Origin: an uncultured Acetatifactor sp.
GTDB taxonomy: Bacteria; Bacillota; Clostridia; Lachnospirales; Lachnospiraceae
Reading direction: 5' to 3'
Assembly: GCA_944384205.1 (NCBI GenBank)
Contig: CALWSL010000006.1
Location: 115,251 to 179,250 of the forward strand
Length of the DNA: 64,000 nt
Under the pieces are notes generated by a model that was given only the letters and a program-made list of their open reading frames with translations, was not told the origin of the DNA and searched no databases. Below, piece after piece: positions 9,071 through 16,645 of this stretch. The position numbers and the translations under genes were made by a program. How positions within the stretch are numbered: the stretch's first letter is position 1; every line of letters begins with the position of its first letter.

Positions 9071-9667
9071 ATGGTATGCGATATGCAGTTTCAAAAATTT
9101 CGGATGCGGGAGGGAAAGCTTCCTTTTGCGACGATTTTTGCCGTGGGAGTATTCGCGGGCATGATTTTAATGAATTTGGGAAAGAGCATTTTGCTGGAAA
9201 ATACGGGATTGTTGGATGAATACACTTTGTATCATATGAAATATATGACCGTAGATGGCAGTGCTCTTTTTTATTATATCCTAAAGCAGCGGTTTGGCGG
9301 ACTGCTGATATTAGCGGTTTTGTCGACTACTTATCTGGGGCTTATAGTATGTGGCGGAGTGACATTGTGGTATGGTACGTGTACAGGCGTGTTTTTGGCA
9401 ACGGCAGTGATACGATATGGACTGAAAGGGATACTTTTGGTGGTGGTAGGAATATTTCCCCAGTATCTCATCTATGCGCCCGCAATGACTGTCATGCTGT
9501 TCTGGTGTCAGAATTTATACCGTGGTATTTATTTGGACAGGACATATAGTTTCCAACCCAAATGCCTGCTGCAGCTGGTTGTGATTTTTTTTGCCTTTTT
9601 TGTGGGCTGCGTGCTTGAAAGTTTTTTAAATCCCTATCTTTTGCAGGGACTTCTGAAAATTTTTTAA
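9071..9667 (+). CDS. spoIIM: Stage II sporulation protein M (SpoIIM)-like membrane protein
   Basis: A polytopic protein of 198 residues with about five membrane segments, including FATIFAVGVFAGMILMNLG, LLILAVLSTTYLGLIVCGG and LLQLVVIFFAFFVGCVLE. Length, helix spacing and the Gly-rich FGGLLILA and C-terminal VGCVLESFLNPYLLQ segments match SpoIIM, which in Bacillus anchors the SpoIID-SpoIIP peptidoglycan machine at the engulfing septum. ATG 9071 is used because a TGA lies directly upstream in frame; ATG 9083 is an alternative. Neither has a strong ribosome site, so coupling to the short upstream frame is possible. It shares the plus-strand run with the Nudix gene. Confidence 0.85.
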   Translation: MVCDMQFQKFRMREGKLPFATIFAVGVFAGMILMNLGKSILLENTGLLDEYTLYHMKYMTVDGSALFYYILKQRFGGLLILAVLSTTYLGLIVCGGVTLWYGTCTGVFLATAVIRYGLKGILLVVVGIFPQYLIYAPAMTVMLFWCQNLYRGIYLDRTYSFQPKCLLQLVVIFFAFFVGCVLESFLNPYLLQGLLKIF

Positions 9668-9704
9668 AAAAATCCTCCGTGACAGGTGTCTGTCTCGGAG
9701 GATT
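9664..9704 (-). terminator. Terminator of the minus-strand DAHP synthase gene
   Basis: AATCCTCCG (9671-9679) and CGGAGGATT (9696-9704) pair perfectly, with GACA/TGTC pairing possible inside. Read on the minus strand the stem runs into a T run (complement of the A run at 9665-9672). It may also stop spoIIM transcripts from the other side. Confidence 0.85.
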
Positions 9705-9742
9705 AAAATGGATTTATGGAATTAGTTTGTAAAAAGCGGTTT

Positions 9743-10771
9743 TTAGTCGTACTCAGCGATATCGTAAATCAATTTCTCAGAGTCTGTCCATCCGAGGCAG
9801 GGATCCGTAATGGATTTTCCATAGACACCACCGCCGACCTTCTGGCAACCCTCTTCAATATAGCTTTCAATCATAACACCCTTCACCAGCTTATGGATAT
9901 CTGCATTCAGCTTGCGGCTGTGCATAACCTCTTTCGTGATACGAATCTGCTGTTCAAACTGTTTATTGGAGTTAGAGTGGTTTGCATCAATTACACAGGC
10001 AGGATTTTTCAAATCCATTTTATTATACATGTCCAGCAGACGGTTTAAATCTTCATAGTGATAGTTAGGAATATTTTGACCATGTTTATTATTAGCGCCG
10101 CGCAGTACGGTGTGTGCAAGCTCATTACCTGTGGTATTTACTTCCCATCCCCTGTATATAAAGGAATGGGGATGCTGTGCGGCATAGACGGAATTCAACA
10201 TTACGGAGAAATCGCCGCTGGTGGGATTTTTCATGCCGGCAGGTACATCAAAGCCGCTCACCGTCAGGCGATGCTGCTGATCCTCCACGGAACGTGCGCC
10301 GATTGCAACATAGGAGAGAATATCGGATACATACCTCCAGTTTTCAGGATAAAGCATTTCATCCGCAGCGGTAAGACCTGTTTCGGCGATGGCGCGGATG
10401 TGCATTTTGCGCATTGCGATAAGACCGGCAAGGAAATCCGGTTTTTTTTCGGGGTCGGGCTGATGTACGATGCCTTTGTAGCCTTCGCCTGTGGTACGGG
10501 GTTTGTTGGTATAGATTCTGGGAATCAGGATTAATTTGTCTTTTACCTTTTCACTTACTTTGGCAAGACGATTCACATAGTCACAGACGGAATCCTCATT
10601 ATCTGCTGAACAGGGACCGATAATTACCAGAAATTTGTTGCTTTTTCCGGTAATGACATCGCGAATTTCCGCATCTCTTTCCTCTTTGATTTTCACAAGT
10701 TCCGGAGGGAGAGGATATTCTTCTTTTATTTCTGCCGGAGTCGGCAGTTTCTTAATGAATTCAAAACTCAT
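9743..10771 (-). CDS. aroF: 3-deoxy-7-phosphoheptulonate (DAHP) synthase, class I
   Basis: A 342-residue DAHP synthase joining phosphoenolpyruvate and erythrose 4-phosphate, the first step of the shikimate pathway to aromatic amino acids. Class I (AroF/G/H-type) motifs: GPCSAD (52-57), KPRTTGEGYKG (90-100), GMKNPTSGD, the RGANNKHGQNIPNYH block and DANHSNSNKQ carrying metal and substrate ligands. The length is that of the plain enzyme with no fused chorismate mutase or ACT domain. It stands alone on the minus strand with its own promoter and terminator. Whether feedback is by Phe, Tyr or Trp cannot be told; the symbol is generic. Confidence 0.96.
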   Translation of the reverse strand: MSFEFIKKLPTPAEIKEEYPLPPELVKIKEERDAEIRDVITGKSNKFLVIIGPCSADNEDSVCDYVNRLAKVSEKVKDKLILIPRIYTNKPRTTGEGYKGIVHQPDPEKKPDFLAGLIAMRKMHIRAIAETGLTAADEMLYPENWRYVSDILSYVAIGARSVEDQQHRLTVSGFDVPAGMKNPTSGDFSVMLNSVYAAQHPHSFIYRGWEVNTTGNELAHTVLRGANNKHGQNIPNYHYEDLNRLLDMYNKMDLKNPACVIDANHSNSNKQFEQQIRITKEVMHSRKLNADIHKLVKGVMIESYIEEGCQKVGGGVYGKSITDPCLGWTDSEKLIYDIAEYD

Positions 10772-10845
10772 TGTATTTCACCATGCTTTATGTAAAGCCC
10801 TTTCTAAAATATCAAAAATAGTCGGCTTGTGCACAACTGTTTCTT

Positions 10846-10874
10846 ATTATAGTACATTCCCTCAGATTTCGCAA
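10846..10874 (-). promoter_or_regulatory. Promoter of the DAHP synthase gene
   Basis: On the minus strand, -35 TTGCGA (10874-10869) and -10 TATAAT (10851-10846) are 17 bases apart. The leader to the start codon is only about 70 bases, too short for a T-box or tryptophan-type attenuator, and I see no such element. Confidence 0.75.
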
Positions 10875-11279
10875 GTTTTTTAACGCTATAAAGCGCTAAC
10901 TCAATGCTGAGATAGCGAGCAAAACAAAAGTACAGAAAATAATACAAAAATCGACAAGATAATACATCTTTAAATTCAAAAAATACATTTTCTTTTTTAA
11001 ATGTAGATTGTATATTATATATGAGTTTAGATAACTAAACCTCCCCTTTTTTTGGACTGCATCCACTCCCCAAGGATGCAGTTTTTTTTACGCGATTAAG
11101 CAGAGACAAGTGTGGAGACAACACAAACGAAAATTTAATATTTCTAAAACATATAATTGTAAAACACAAATTTTATACTTTTCATAAAATAGACCATATA
11201 AAGACCAGAAATTTTTGTCGAATCATGTAGAATTTTAAAGAAGTATAAAAGGGTATAGCCCATTTGACGGAGTAATAGC
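10875..11279. other. Gene-poor gap with several small hairpins
   Basis: No credible coding frame. It holds GCTAACTCA-ATGC-TGAGATAGC (10895-10916, one mismatch), TACATTT/AAATGTA (10984-11005), a perfect GTTTAG-ATAA-CTAAAC (11025-11040) and a strong terminator (11057-11090). The rest, 11091-11279, is A+T-rich, with no promoter I can defend for the XRE gene. Confidence 0.6.
11057..11090 (+). terminator. Orphan Rho-independent terminator
   Basis: ACTGCATCC (11057-11065) pairs with GGATGCAGT (11075-11083) and is followed by eight Ts. No plus-strand gene ends nearby: upstream is the divergent promoter of the minus-strand aro gene. It could end a small RNA or act as an attenuator for the XRE gene 190 bases downstream. 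Confidence 0.8.
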
Positions 11280-11522
11280 ATGAAGACACAGGAAGCAGTG
11301 ATAAAGAGAATCAAAGGTTTATGTCAGGAACAGCATATCTCAATGAATCGTCTGGCCTATATCTCAGGCGTAGCGCCCTCCACAGTAAAAAATATTATGT
11401 ACGGAAACAGTGAAAACACAGGTGTAGTCACTATCGCAAAGCTGTGCAATGGTTTGGAGGTATCTATTTGCGATTTTTTCAGTGATGAAGTATTCAGCAG
11501 TTTGGAACAGGAGATAGAATGA
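11280..11522 (+). CDS. Small XRE-family transcriptional regulator
   Basis: An 80-residue protein that is essentially one Cro/CI helix-turn-helix: the recognition region includes SMNRLAYISGVAPSTVKNIM, followed by TGVVTIAKLCNGLEVSICDFF, the usual third to fifth helices. There is no sensor or dimerisation domain beyond a short acidic tail. A GGAG precedes ATG 11280. It is followed after about 80 bases by the KTSC-like gene; cotranscription is possible. Its target is unknown; the perfect palindrome GTTTAG-ATAA-CTAAAC upstream (11025-11040) is one candidate operator. Confidence 0.85.
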   Translation: MKTQEAVIKRIKGLCQEQHISMNRLAYISGVAPSTVKNIMYGNSENTGVVTIAKLCNGLEVSICDFFSDEVFSSLEQEIE

Positions 11523-11604
11523 TTTTTTTTGTCTTAAGAGAATGAAGCAATACAATATAATGTTGTTTGCTATAAATTGAATATGGGGGAAAGGAGTGCA
11601 AAAT

Positions 11605-11832
11605 ATGTTTCGTTGCAAATTCGCTGCTGCGACGATTGCATCTGCGGGATACAATGCACAATATGCGGTACTGGAGGTAGAATTTGCTCGCGATGGACAG
11701 ATATGGCAGTATCTGGAAGTTCCGGAGGAGCTTTGGTATCGTTTTAAGCAGGAAACGGGACCGGATGACTTTTTTCACAGTTATATAAAAGGCTGTTTTG
11801 ATGAAAAAAGAATTTCGCCAGGTGTAATATAA
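11605..11832 (+). CDS. KTSC-domain-like small protein
   Basis: A 75-residue protein resembling the KTSC domain: an N-terminal segment with SAGYNAQYAVLEVEF, then a short beta stretch GQIWQYLEVPEELWYRF, then FFHSYIKGCFDEKRI. In KTSC proteins a lysyl-tRNA-synthetase-like context has been noted but no biochemical function is settled, so none is claimed. ATG 11605 follows AAAGGAG (11590-11596) at 8 bases; an in-frame GTG at 11596 overlaps that site and is less likely. A strong terminator directly follows. Confidence 0.65.
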   Translation: MFRCKFAAATIASAGYNAQYAVLEVEFARDGQIWQYLEVPEELWYRFKQETGPDDFFHSYIKGCFDEKRISPGVI

Positions 11833-11839
11833 TTTTAGG

Positions 11840-11885
11840 AAGTCCGCAGAAAATTTGTTTCTGCGGACTTTTAGCTTTTTTTTAA
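11840..11885 (+). terminator. Terminator after the KTSC-like gene
   Basis: AAGTCCGCAGAAA (11840-11852) and TTTCTGCGGACTT (11858-11870) pair perfectly over 13 positions, followed by TTAGC and a run of Ts. Confidence 0.9.
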
Positions 11886-12014
11886 CTTTTCTGAAAATTC
11901 TATCTTCCCCAAAAAAGTGGAATATGCTATACTGTTACGGAAGTATGAAATGTTTACGGAAATTACAATAGCAGAAATAGAATGAGAAAAGGTATGTCAG
12001 AAGGAAGATATCGG

Positions 12015-12944
12015 ATGTCTGTTGCCAGAAAGAAACGTGCGCGGACTACGAGAAAGCTGATTATATTGATATTAGTTGTATCCATAATAACAGGTATTTG
12101 CTGCATGGTACTTTTCTGGAAAGTGCATATTCTGAATGAAGCGCTGCAGAATGCGGCGGAGCAGATGGATGAAATCAAGGAACAGCTTTCCAAACAGCAG
12201 GAGCTTCTTGAGGAAATAATCAGAATGAACGATACCTCCTCCATTATTACAGAAGAGGAAGTTTACGACGGTGCAGATGAGGAACAATCCGCACAGGAAA
12301 CTTCAGAGGTCGTGGAAGCGGAACACAAGGTGTATCTTACCTTTGATGACGGACCCAGCAAATATACACAGGAAATTCTGGATATATTAGATGAGTATCA
12401 GGTAAAAGCCACTTTTTTTGTGGTCGGGAAAGAAGACAATACCTCAAAAGAGCTTCTGAAAAAAATTGCGGAAGAAGGTCATTCCCTTGGAATGCATTCC
12501 TATAGTCATAAATACGAGGAAATTTACGAGTCTGTTGACAGTTTTGCGGCGGATTTTAAAGAGCTTCAGGACTATCTGTACGATGTCACCGGAGTGAAAA
12601 GTATTATTTACAGATTTCCCGGCGGAAGCTCAAATGTCGTCAGTAAAGTTGATATGTGGGAATTTGCGGATTACTTAGAAGAGCAGGGAGTAACCTTTTA
12701 CGACTGGAATATATCATCGGGAGACGGCAGCAGTGCAGAGCTTCCGGTAGAGGATCTGGTCGCTAATTGTACAAAGGATATCAAATACCGGAACACATCA
12801 ATTATCCTGCTGCATGATTCGGGCGAGAAGAGAAACACTGTTGATGCACTCCCTTTTATTATTGAGAACATTTTGGCGTTGGAAGACACTGTAATTCTGC
12901 CGATTACAGAGGAAACCAATCCGGTTCAGCATATAAAAAAGTAG
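12015..12944 (+). CDS. Membrane-anchored polysaccharide deacetylase (NodB domain)
   Basis: A 309-residue protein: a short basic N-terminus, one membrane helix (about residues 13-36), a coiled coil (about 40-70), an acidic linker and an extracellular NodB deacetylase domain from about residue 100. All five NodB motifs are visible: TFDDGPS (109-115) with the catalytic and metal Asp, HSYSH (161-165) with the two metal His, RFPGGSSN, DWNISSGD and ILLHDSG. Such enzymes remove acetyl groups from peptidoglycan GlcNAc/MurNAc or similar sugars; the precise polymer is not known. ATG 12015 is preferred because AGAAGGAAG (11999-12007) fits it; ATG 11982 would add 11 residues without a good ribosome site. 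The bactofilin gene follows after 35 bases. Confidence 0.88.
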   Translation: MSVARKKRARTTRKLIILILVVSIITGICCMVLFWKVHILNEALQNAAEQMDEIKEQLSKQQELLEEIIRMNDTSSIITEEEVYDGADEEQSAQETSEVVEAEHKVYLTFDDGPSKYTQEILDILDEYQVKATFFVVGKEDNTSKELLKKIAEEGHSLGMHSYSHKYEEIYESVDSFAADFKELQDYLYDVTGVKSIIYRFPGGSSNVVSKVDMWEFADYLEEQGVTFYDWNISSGDGSSAELPVEDLVANCTKDIKYRNTSIILLHDSGEKRNTVDALPFIIENILALEDTVILPITEETNPVQHIKK

Positions 12945-12979
12945 GATACAAAAGCCAATGAATGGAGGTACAGATTGCT

Positions 12980-13678
12980 ATGGGGTTTTTCTCGGATTTA
13001 AAGGAAGACTTGTCACAGGCGGTAAATGATTTGAGACCTGGTGAAGAACCGAAAGCTGTGCAGGTACAGGATAATCAGACTGAGGGAACGGTGACCGCAG
13101 AGGAACGTCCGAAGGAGACAGCCATGATGGAGGACATTTTGGCAGAGAAAACAGAAGAGAGCGAAGGAGCGGAGACGACAGTGGAGATTAACGCAAACAG
13201 GACAGCTGTGGATGAGACATCTGTTATTACAGCAGGAATGAGTATATCGGGTGATATTATATCCGAGGGTTCTCTGGATGTCATCGGAAAGGTATTCGGC
13301 AATATTGATATTCTGGGTAAACTGAATATCACAGGGCATGTAAACGGCAATTCCAAGGCGGCGGAGATTTATGCAGAGGGCGCCAAGATTAACGGAGAGA
13401 TTATCAGTGAAGGCTCTGTAAAAATTGGAGCGAGCACGGTGATTGTCGGTAATATTACAGCGATAAGCGCATCCATTGCAGGCGCTGTAAAGGGAGATAT
13501 TGACGTGCAGGGACCTGTTGTTCTGGATGCCTCTGCAATTGTAATGGGAAATATTAAGTCAAAATCCGTACAGATTAACAATGGTGCCGTGATTGAAGGT
13601 ATGTGTTCCCAGTGCTATGCGGATATCAATCCTGCATCCTTCTTTGAGGACTATAAGATGGAAATGAGAAAAAGTTAA
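12980..13678 (+). CDS. Bactofilin-family (polymer-forming cytoskeletal) protein
   Basis: A 232-residue bactofilin. The first 75 residues are acidic and unstructured, with MGFFSDLKEDLSQAV at the start; the core, from TSVITAGMSISGDI onward, is the repeated six-residue beta-helix typical of bactofilins (SGDIISEGSLDVIGKVFGNI, then INGEIISEGSVKIGA, IKSKSVQINNGAVIEGMC). Bactofilins form filaments that localise cell-wall enzymes; the neighbouring deacetylase is a plausible partner, which is inference. ATG 12980 is chosen because GGAGG (12964-12968) precedes it, whereas a start at 12962 would overlap that site. pyrH follows after 22 bases. Confidence 0.88.
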   Translation: MGFFSDLKEDLSQAVNDLRPGEEPKAVQVQDNQTEGTVTAEERPKETAMMEDILAEKTEESEGAETTVEINANRTAVDETSVITAGMSISGDIISEGSLDVIGKVFGNIDILGKLNITGHVNGNSKAAEIYAEGAKINGEIISEGSVKIGASTVIVGNITAISASIAGAVKGDIDVQGPVVLDASAIVMGNIKSKSVQINNGAVIEGMCSQCYADINPASFFEDYKMEMRKS

Positions 13679-13700
13679 ACTAAAACGGGAGAGAGCAGAT

Positions 13701-14396
13701 ATGCGCAGAATTTTATTGAAATTAAGCGGAGAGGCGCTGGCAGGCGATAAGAAGACGGGCTTTGATGAGGAGACCGTGAGAAAGGTAGCGGTACAGGTGA
13801 AGGAGCTGGTGGATGACGGAATTCAGGTCGGTATTGTGATTGGCGGCGGCAATTTCTGGCGCGGACGTTCCAGCGAGCATATTGACCGCACCAAGGCGGA
13901 TCAGATTGGAATGCTGGCAACGATTATGAACTGCATCTATGTGTCGGAGATTTTCCGCAGTGTGGGAATGATGACCAATATTCTGACGCCCTTTGAATGC
14001 GGTTCTTTTACCAAATTATTTTCCAAGGACAGAGCCAACAAGTATTTCGAAAAAGGCATGGTGGTGTTCTTTGCCGGAGGTACAGGACACCCTTACTTCT
14101 CAACGGATACCGGTGTGGTACTTCGGGCGGTGGAGGTGGATGCGGACGTCATTCTTCTTGCAAAATCCATTGATGGCGTTTATGATGATGACCCCTGCAG
14201 GAATCCTGCGGCAAAGAAATATGACGAGGTTTCCATTGATGAAGTAATTGCACAAAATTTACAGGTTGTGGATATGACCGCTTCCATTCTTGCACGCGAT
14301 AACAAAATGCCCATGAGGGTATTTGGATTAAATGAAGAGAACAGTATTGTAAATGCTGTGAAAGGAAGCTTTAGTGGAACAAAGGTCACAGTGTAA
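13701..14396 (+). CDS. pyrH: UMP kinase
   Basis: A 231-residue amino-acid-kinase-fold UMP kinase, which makes UDP from UMP and ATP in pyrimidine nucleotide synthesis. Family motifs: ILLKLSGEALAGDKK with the phosphate-binding Lys, VIGGGNFWRGR, FAGGTGHPYFSTDT and ILLAKSIDGVYDDDP. Ribosome site GGGAGAG lies just upstream. In many Firmicutes pyrH follows rpsB-tsf; here it follows a bactofilin gene instead but keeps its usual downstream partner frr. Confidence 0.98.
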   Translation: MRRILLKLSGEALAGDKKTGFDEETVRKVAVQVKELVDDGIQVGIVIGGGNFWRGRSSEHIDRTKADQIGMLATIMNCIYVSEIFRSVGMMTNILTPFECGSFTKLFSKDRANKYFEKGMVVFFAGGTGHPYFSTDTGVVLRAVEVDADVILLAKSIDGVYDDDPCRNPAAKKYDEVSIDEVIAQNLQVVDMTASILARDNKMPMRVFGLNEENSIVNAVKGSFSGTKVTV

Positions 14397-14440
14397 AGTT
14401 ATGAAGAAAGAAAACCCGAATGACGGGTAAGGGAGGAAAT

Positions 14441-14992
14441 ATGGACGCAAGATTACAGGTATATGATGATAAAATGAGGAAAGCTTTTGAGTTTTTGGAG
14501 ACGGATTACGCAACCATACGTGCGGGTCGTGCAAATCCTCATGTTCTGGATAAGCTGAGAGTAGACTATTACGGAACGCCTACCCCAATTCAGCAGGTGG
14601 GTAATGTGACGGTTCCCGAAGCGCGTATTATTCAGATTGCTCCCTGGGAGAAATCTCTGATTAGGGAGATTGAAAAGGCTATTCTGACCTCCGATATCGG
14701 AATCAATCCATCCAACGACGGAAATGTGATTCGTCTGGTATTCCCTGAGCTTACCGAGGAACGCAGAAAAGAACTGGTAAAGGATGTCAGGAAAAAAGCG
14801 GAGGATGGCAAGGTTGCGATTCGTAATATCCGAAGAGACGGAAATGATTCCTTCAAGAAGCTGGCAAAGACAGAGATTTCCGAGGATGAAATCAAGCAGC
14901 TAGAGGAACAGCTTCAGAAGCTTACTGACAAATACATCAAGGAGATTGACGCTTTGATGGAAAGTAAATCAAAGGAAATTATGACAGTCTGA
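14441..14992 (+). CDS. frr: Ribosome recycling factor
   Basis: A 183-residue RRF, which with EF-G splits post-termination ribosomes. The sequence has the family features RAGRANPHVLDKLRVDYYGTP near the N-terminus, ARIIQIAPWEKSLIREIEKAI, and the C-terminal helices with ELTEERRKELVKDVRKKAED. ATG 14441 is placed by the strong ribosome site GGGAGG a few bases upstream; the frame extends seven codons further without a better site. Second gene of the pyrH-frr-uppS-cdsA-dxr-rseP run. Confidence 0.98.
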   Translation: MDARLQVYDDKMRKAFEFLETDYATIRAGRANPHVLDKLRVDYYGTPTPIQQVGNVTVPEARIIQIAPWEKSLIREIEKAILTSDIGINPSNDGNVIRLVFPELTEERRKELVKDVRKKAEDGKVAIRNIRRDGNDSFKKLAKTEISEDEIKQLEEQLQKLTDKYIKEIDALMESKSKEIMTV

Positions 14993-15068
14993 TGCAAACT
15001 GCGGGGGCGGAAATGCGAGAGCTTATCCGCCTCTTTTCTGCTTTGGGGCAGTTGGAAAAGAGGAAGCT

Positions 15069-15788
15069 ATGAATAACAAATTAAAGGTGCCGAATCATGT
15101 GGCGATTATTCTGGATGGTAACGGCAGGTGGGCGAAGTCCAAGGGAATGCCCCGCAATTACGGTCATGTGCAGGGTGCAAAAACCGTTGAGGTTATCTGC
15201 GAAGAAGCTTACAGGATGGGAATTCAGTATCTGACGGTATATGCCTTTTCAACGGAGAACTGGAACCGTCCTAAGGATGAGGTGGATGCTTTGATGAAGC
15301 TGCTGCGAAACTATATGAAGACCTGTCTGAAAACGGCGGAGAAAAACAGGATGTGTGTCCGCGTTCTGGGCGAAAAATCCAGGCTGGACGAGGACATCCG
15401 GACCCGTATTGAGGAGCTGGAGGAGGCTACAAAGAATAACGACGGTCTCCATTTCCAGATTGCAATCAATTACGGAGGAAGAGACGAGCTGGTGCGCGCT
15501 GCAAAGAAGATGGCGGAAAAGGCAGCGGCAGGAGAGCTTGGCAGTGAAGAGATTGATGAAGCATGTCTGAGCAGTTTTTTGGACACTGCGGGAATTCCCG
15601 ACCCTGATTTGCTGATTCGCACCTGCAATGAGCAGCGTATTTCTAATTTCCTGTTGTGGCAGTTGGCATACACGGAGCTTTACTTTACCCCCGTGCCATG
15701 GCCTGATTTTACAAAAGAAGAATTGATGAAAGCGGTGGAAGCATATAATCATAGAGACAGAAGATATGGTGGGTTAAAGGAGGAATAA
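15069..15788 (+). CDS. uppS: Undecaprenyl diphosphate synthase (cis-prenyltransferase)
   Basis: A 239-residue cis-prenyltransferase that extends farnesyl diphosphate with isopentenyl units to make the C55 lipid carrier for cell-wall synthesis. Motifs: HVAIILDGNGRWAKSKG with the catalytic Asp, YGHVQGAKTV, TVYAFSTENWNRP, INYGGRDELVRA and the C-terminal EQRISNFLLWQLAYTEL. The segment usually written RTSGE reads RTCNE here, a mild departure at positions near the diphosphate site; the Arg residues are kept, so activity is still expected. AAGAGGAAG precedes ATG 15069. Confidence 0.96.
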   Translation: MNNKLKVPNHVAIILDGNGRWAKSKGMPRNYGHVQGAKTVEVICEEAYRMGIQYLTVYAFSTENWNRPKDEVDALMKLLRNYMKTCLKTAEKNRMCVRVLGEKSRLDEDIRTRIEELEEATKNNDGLHFQIAINYGGRDELVRAAKKMAEKAAAGELGSEEIDEACLSSFLDTAGIPDPDLLIRTCNEQRISNFLLWQLAYTELYFTPVPWPDFTKEELMKAVEAYNHRDRRYGGLKEE

Positions 15789-15792
15789 CCTG

Positions 15793-16617
15793 ATGTTTTG
15801 GACCAGATTAGCCAGCGGCATTATATTGGTAGTCATTGCACTTCTTACCATGAGTCTGGGAGGTGTTCCTTTGGCGGTAACATTGCTTTTTATTTCCCTT
15901 GTTGCGTATCGTGAATTGACGAAAGCCTTACAGTGTGCAACTGATGACAAAAAGCTGAATGTTCTGGAAATCATCGGATTGCTCGGAGTGATCGGCTATT
16001 ATGTGTCGCTTTATTTTGTGAATGATGCAGTCATACTTCTGATGTGTATTGTGGCGGTGTTTATGGCAGAAATGTTTGTATATGTGATTACCTTTCCGAG
16101 ATTTCAGGCATTACAGGTGGCAGCGGCGGTGTTTGCGTTTCTGTACGCACCGGTCATGCTGTCCTTTGTATATCTGACCCGCTCCTGCCCGCAGGGAATC
16201 TATATGGTATGGATGATTTTAATCAGTTCCTGGGGCTGTGATACCTGCGCCTATGTGGTGGGGAAATTAATCGGAAAAAAGCGGATTTTTCCGGTGTTAA
16301 GTCCCAGAAAATCGCTGGAAGGCTGCATCGGCGGTGTGGTGGGAGCTGCGTTCATCGGAGGTTTGTACGGATATTTCTTTGTGGAAAAGGCGTTTCCCGA
16401 CCAGACTGTCATGTGGATTATTGCGTTTATCTGTGCCGTAGGAGCCGTTATGAGTATGGTTGGCGATTTGGCGGCATCGGCAATCAAGAGAAATCATAGT
16501 ATTAAGGATTACGGAAAGCTGATTCCGGGGCACGGCGGAATTATGGATCGTTTTGACAGTATGATTGTAACGGCGCCGATGATATATTTTTTAACCATAT
16601 TGATGATTCGGTTTTAA
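15793..16617 (+). CDS. cdsA: Phosphatidate cytidylyltransferase
   Basis: A 274-residue membrane enzyme with about eight helices, which turns phosphatidic acid and CTP into CDP-diacylglycerol for phospholipid synthesis. The CDS signature is complete near the C-terminus: SAIKRNHSIKDYGKLIPGHG followed by GIMDRFD. Also typical is SWGCDTCAYVVGKLIGKKR. The start is four bases after the uppS stop, with an AAAGGAGGAA ribosome site inside the uppS end, so translation is coupled. Confidence 0.96.
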   Translation: MFWTRLASGIILVVIALLTMSLGGVPLAVTLLFISLVAYRELTKALQCATDDKKLNVLEIIGLLGVIGYYVSLYFVNDAVILLMCIVAVFMAEMFVYVITFPRFQALQVAAAVFAFLYAPVMLSFVYLTRSCPQGIYMVWMILISSWGCDTCAYVVGKLIGKKRIFPVLSPRKSLEGCIGGVVGAAFIGGLYGYFFVEKAFPDQTVMWIIAFICAVGAVMSMVGDLAASAIKRNHSIKDYGKLIPGHGGIMDRFDSMIVTAPMIYFLTILMIRF

Positions 16618-16645
16618 AAAATAAATTTAAATCGCGAGGAACATT

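Noticed and set aside
10772-10851. T-box or aromatic attenuator before the DAHP synthase
   Set aside because: The leader is only about 70 bases and has no T-box sequence or stem with a T run.
11280-11832. XRE plus KTSC genes as a toxin-antitoxin pair
   Set aside because: The second protein does not resemble a known toxin, the genes do not overlap, and a terminator only follows the second; no positive evidence.
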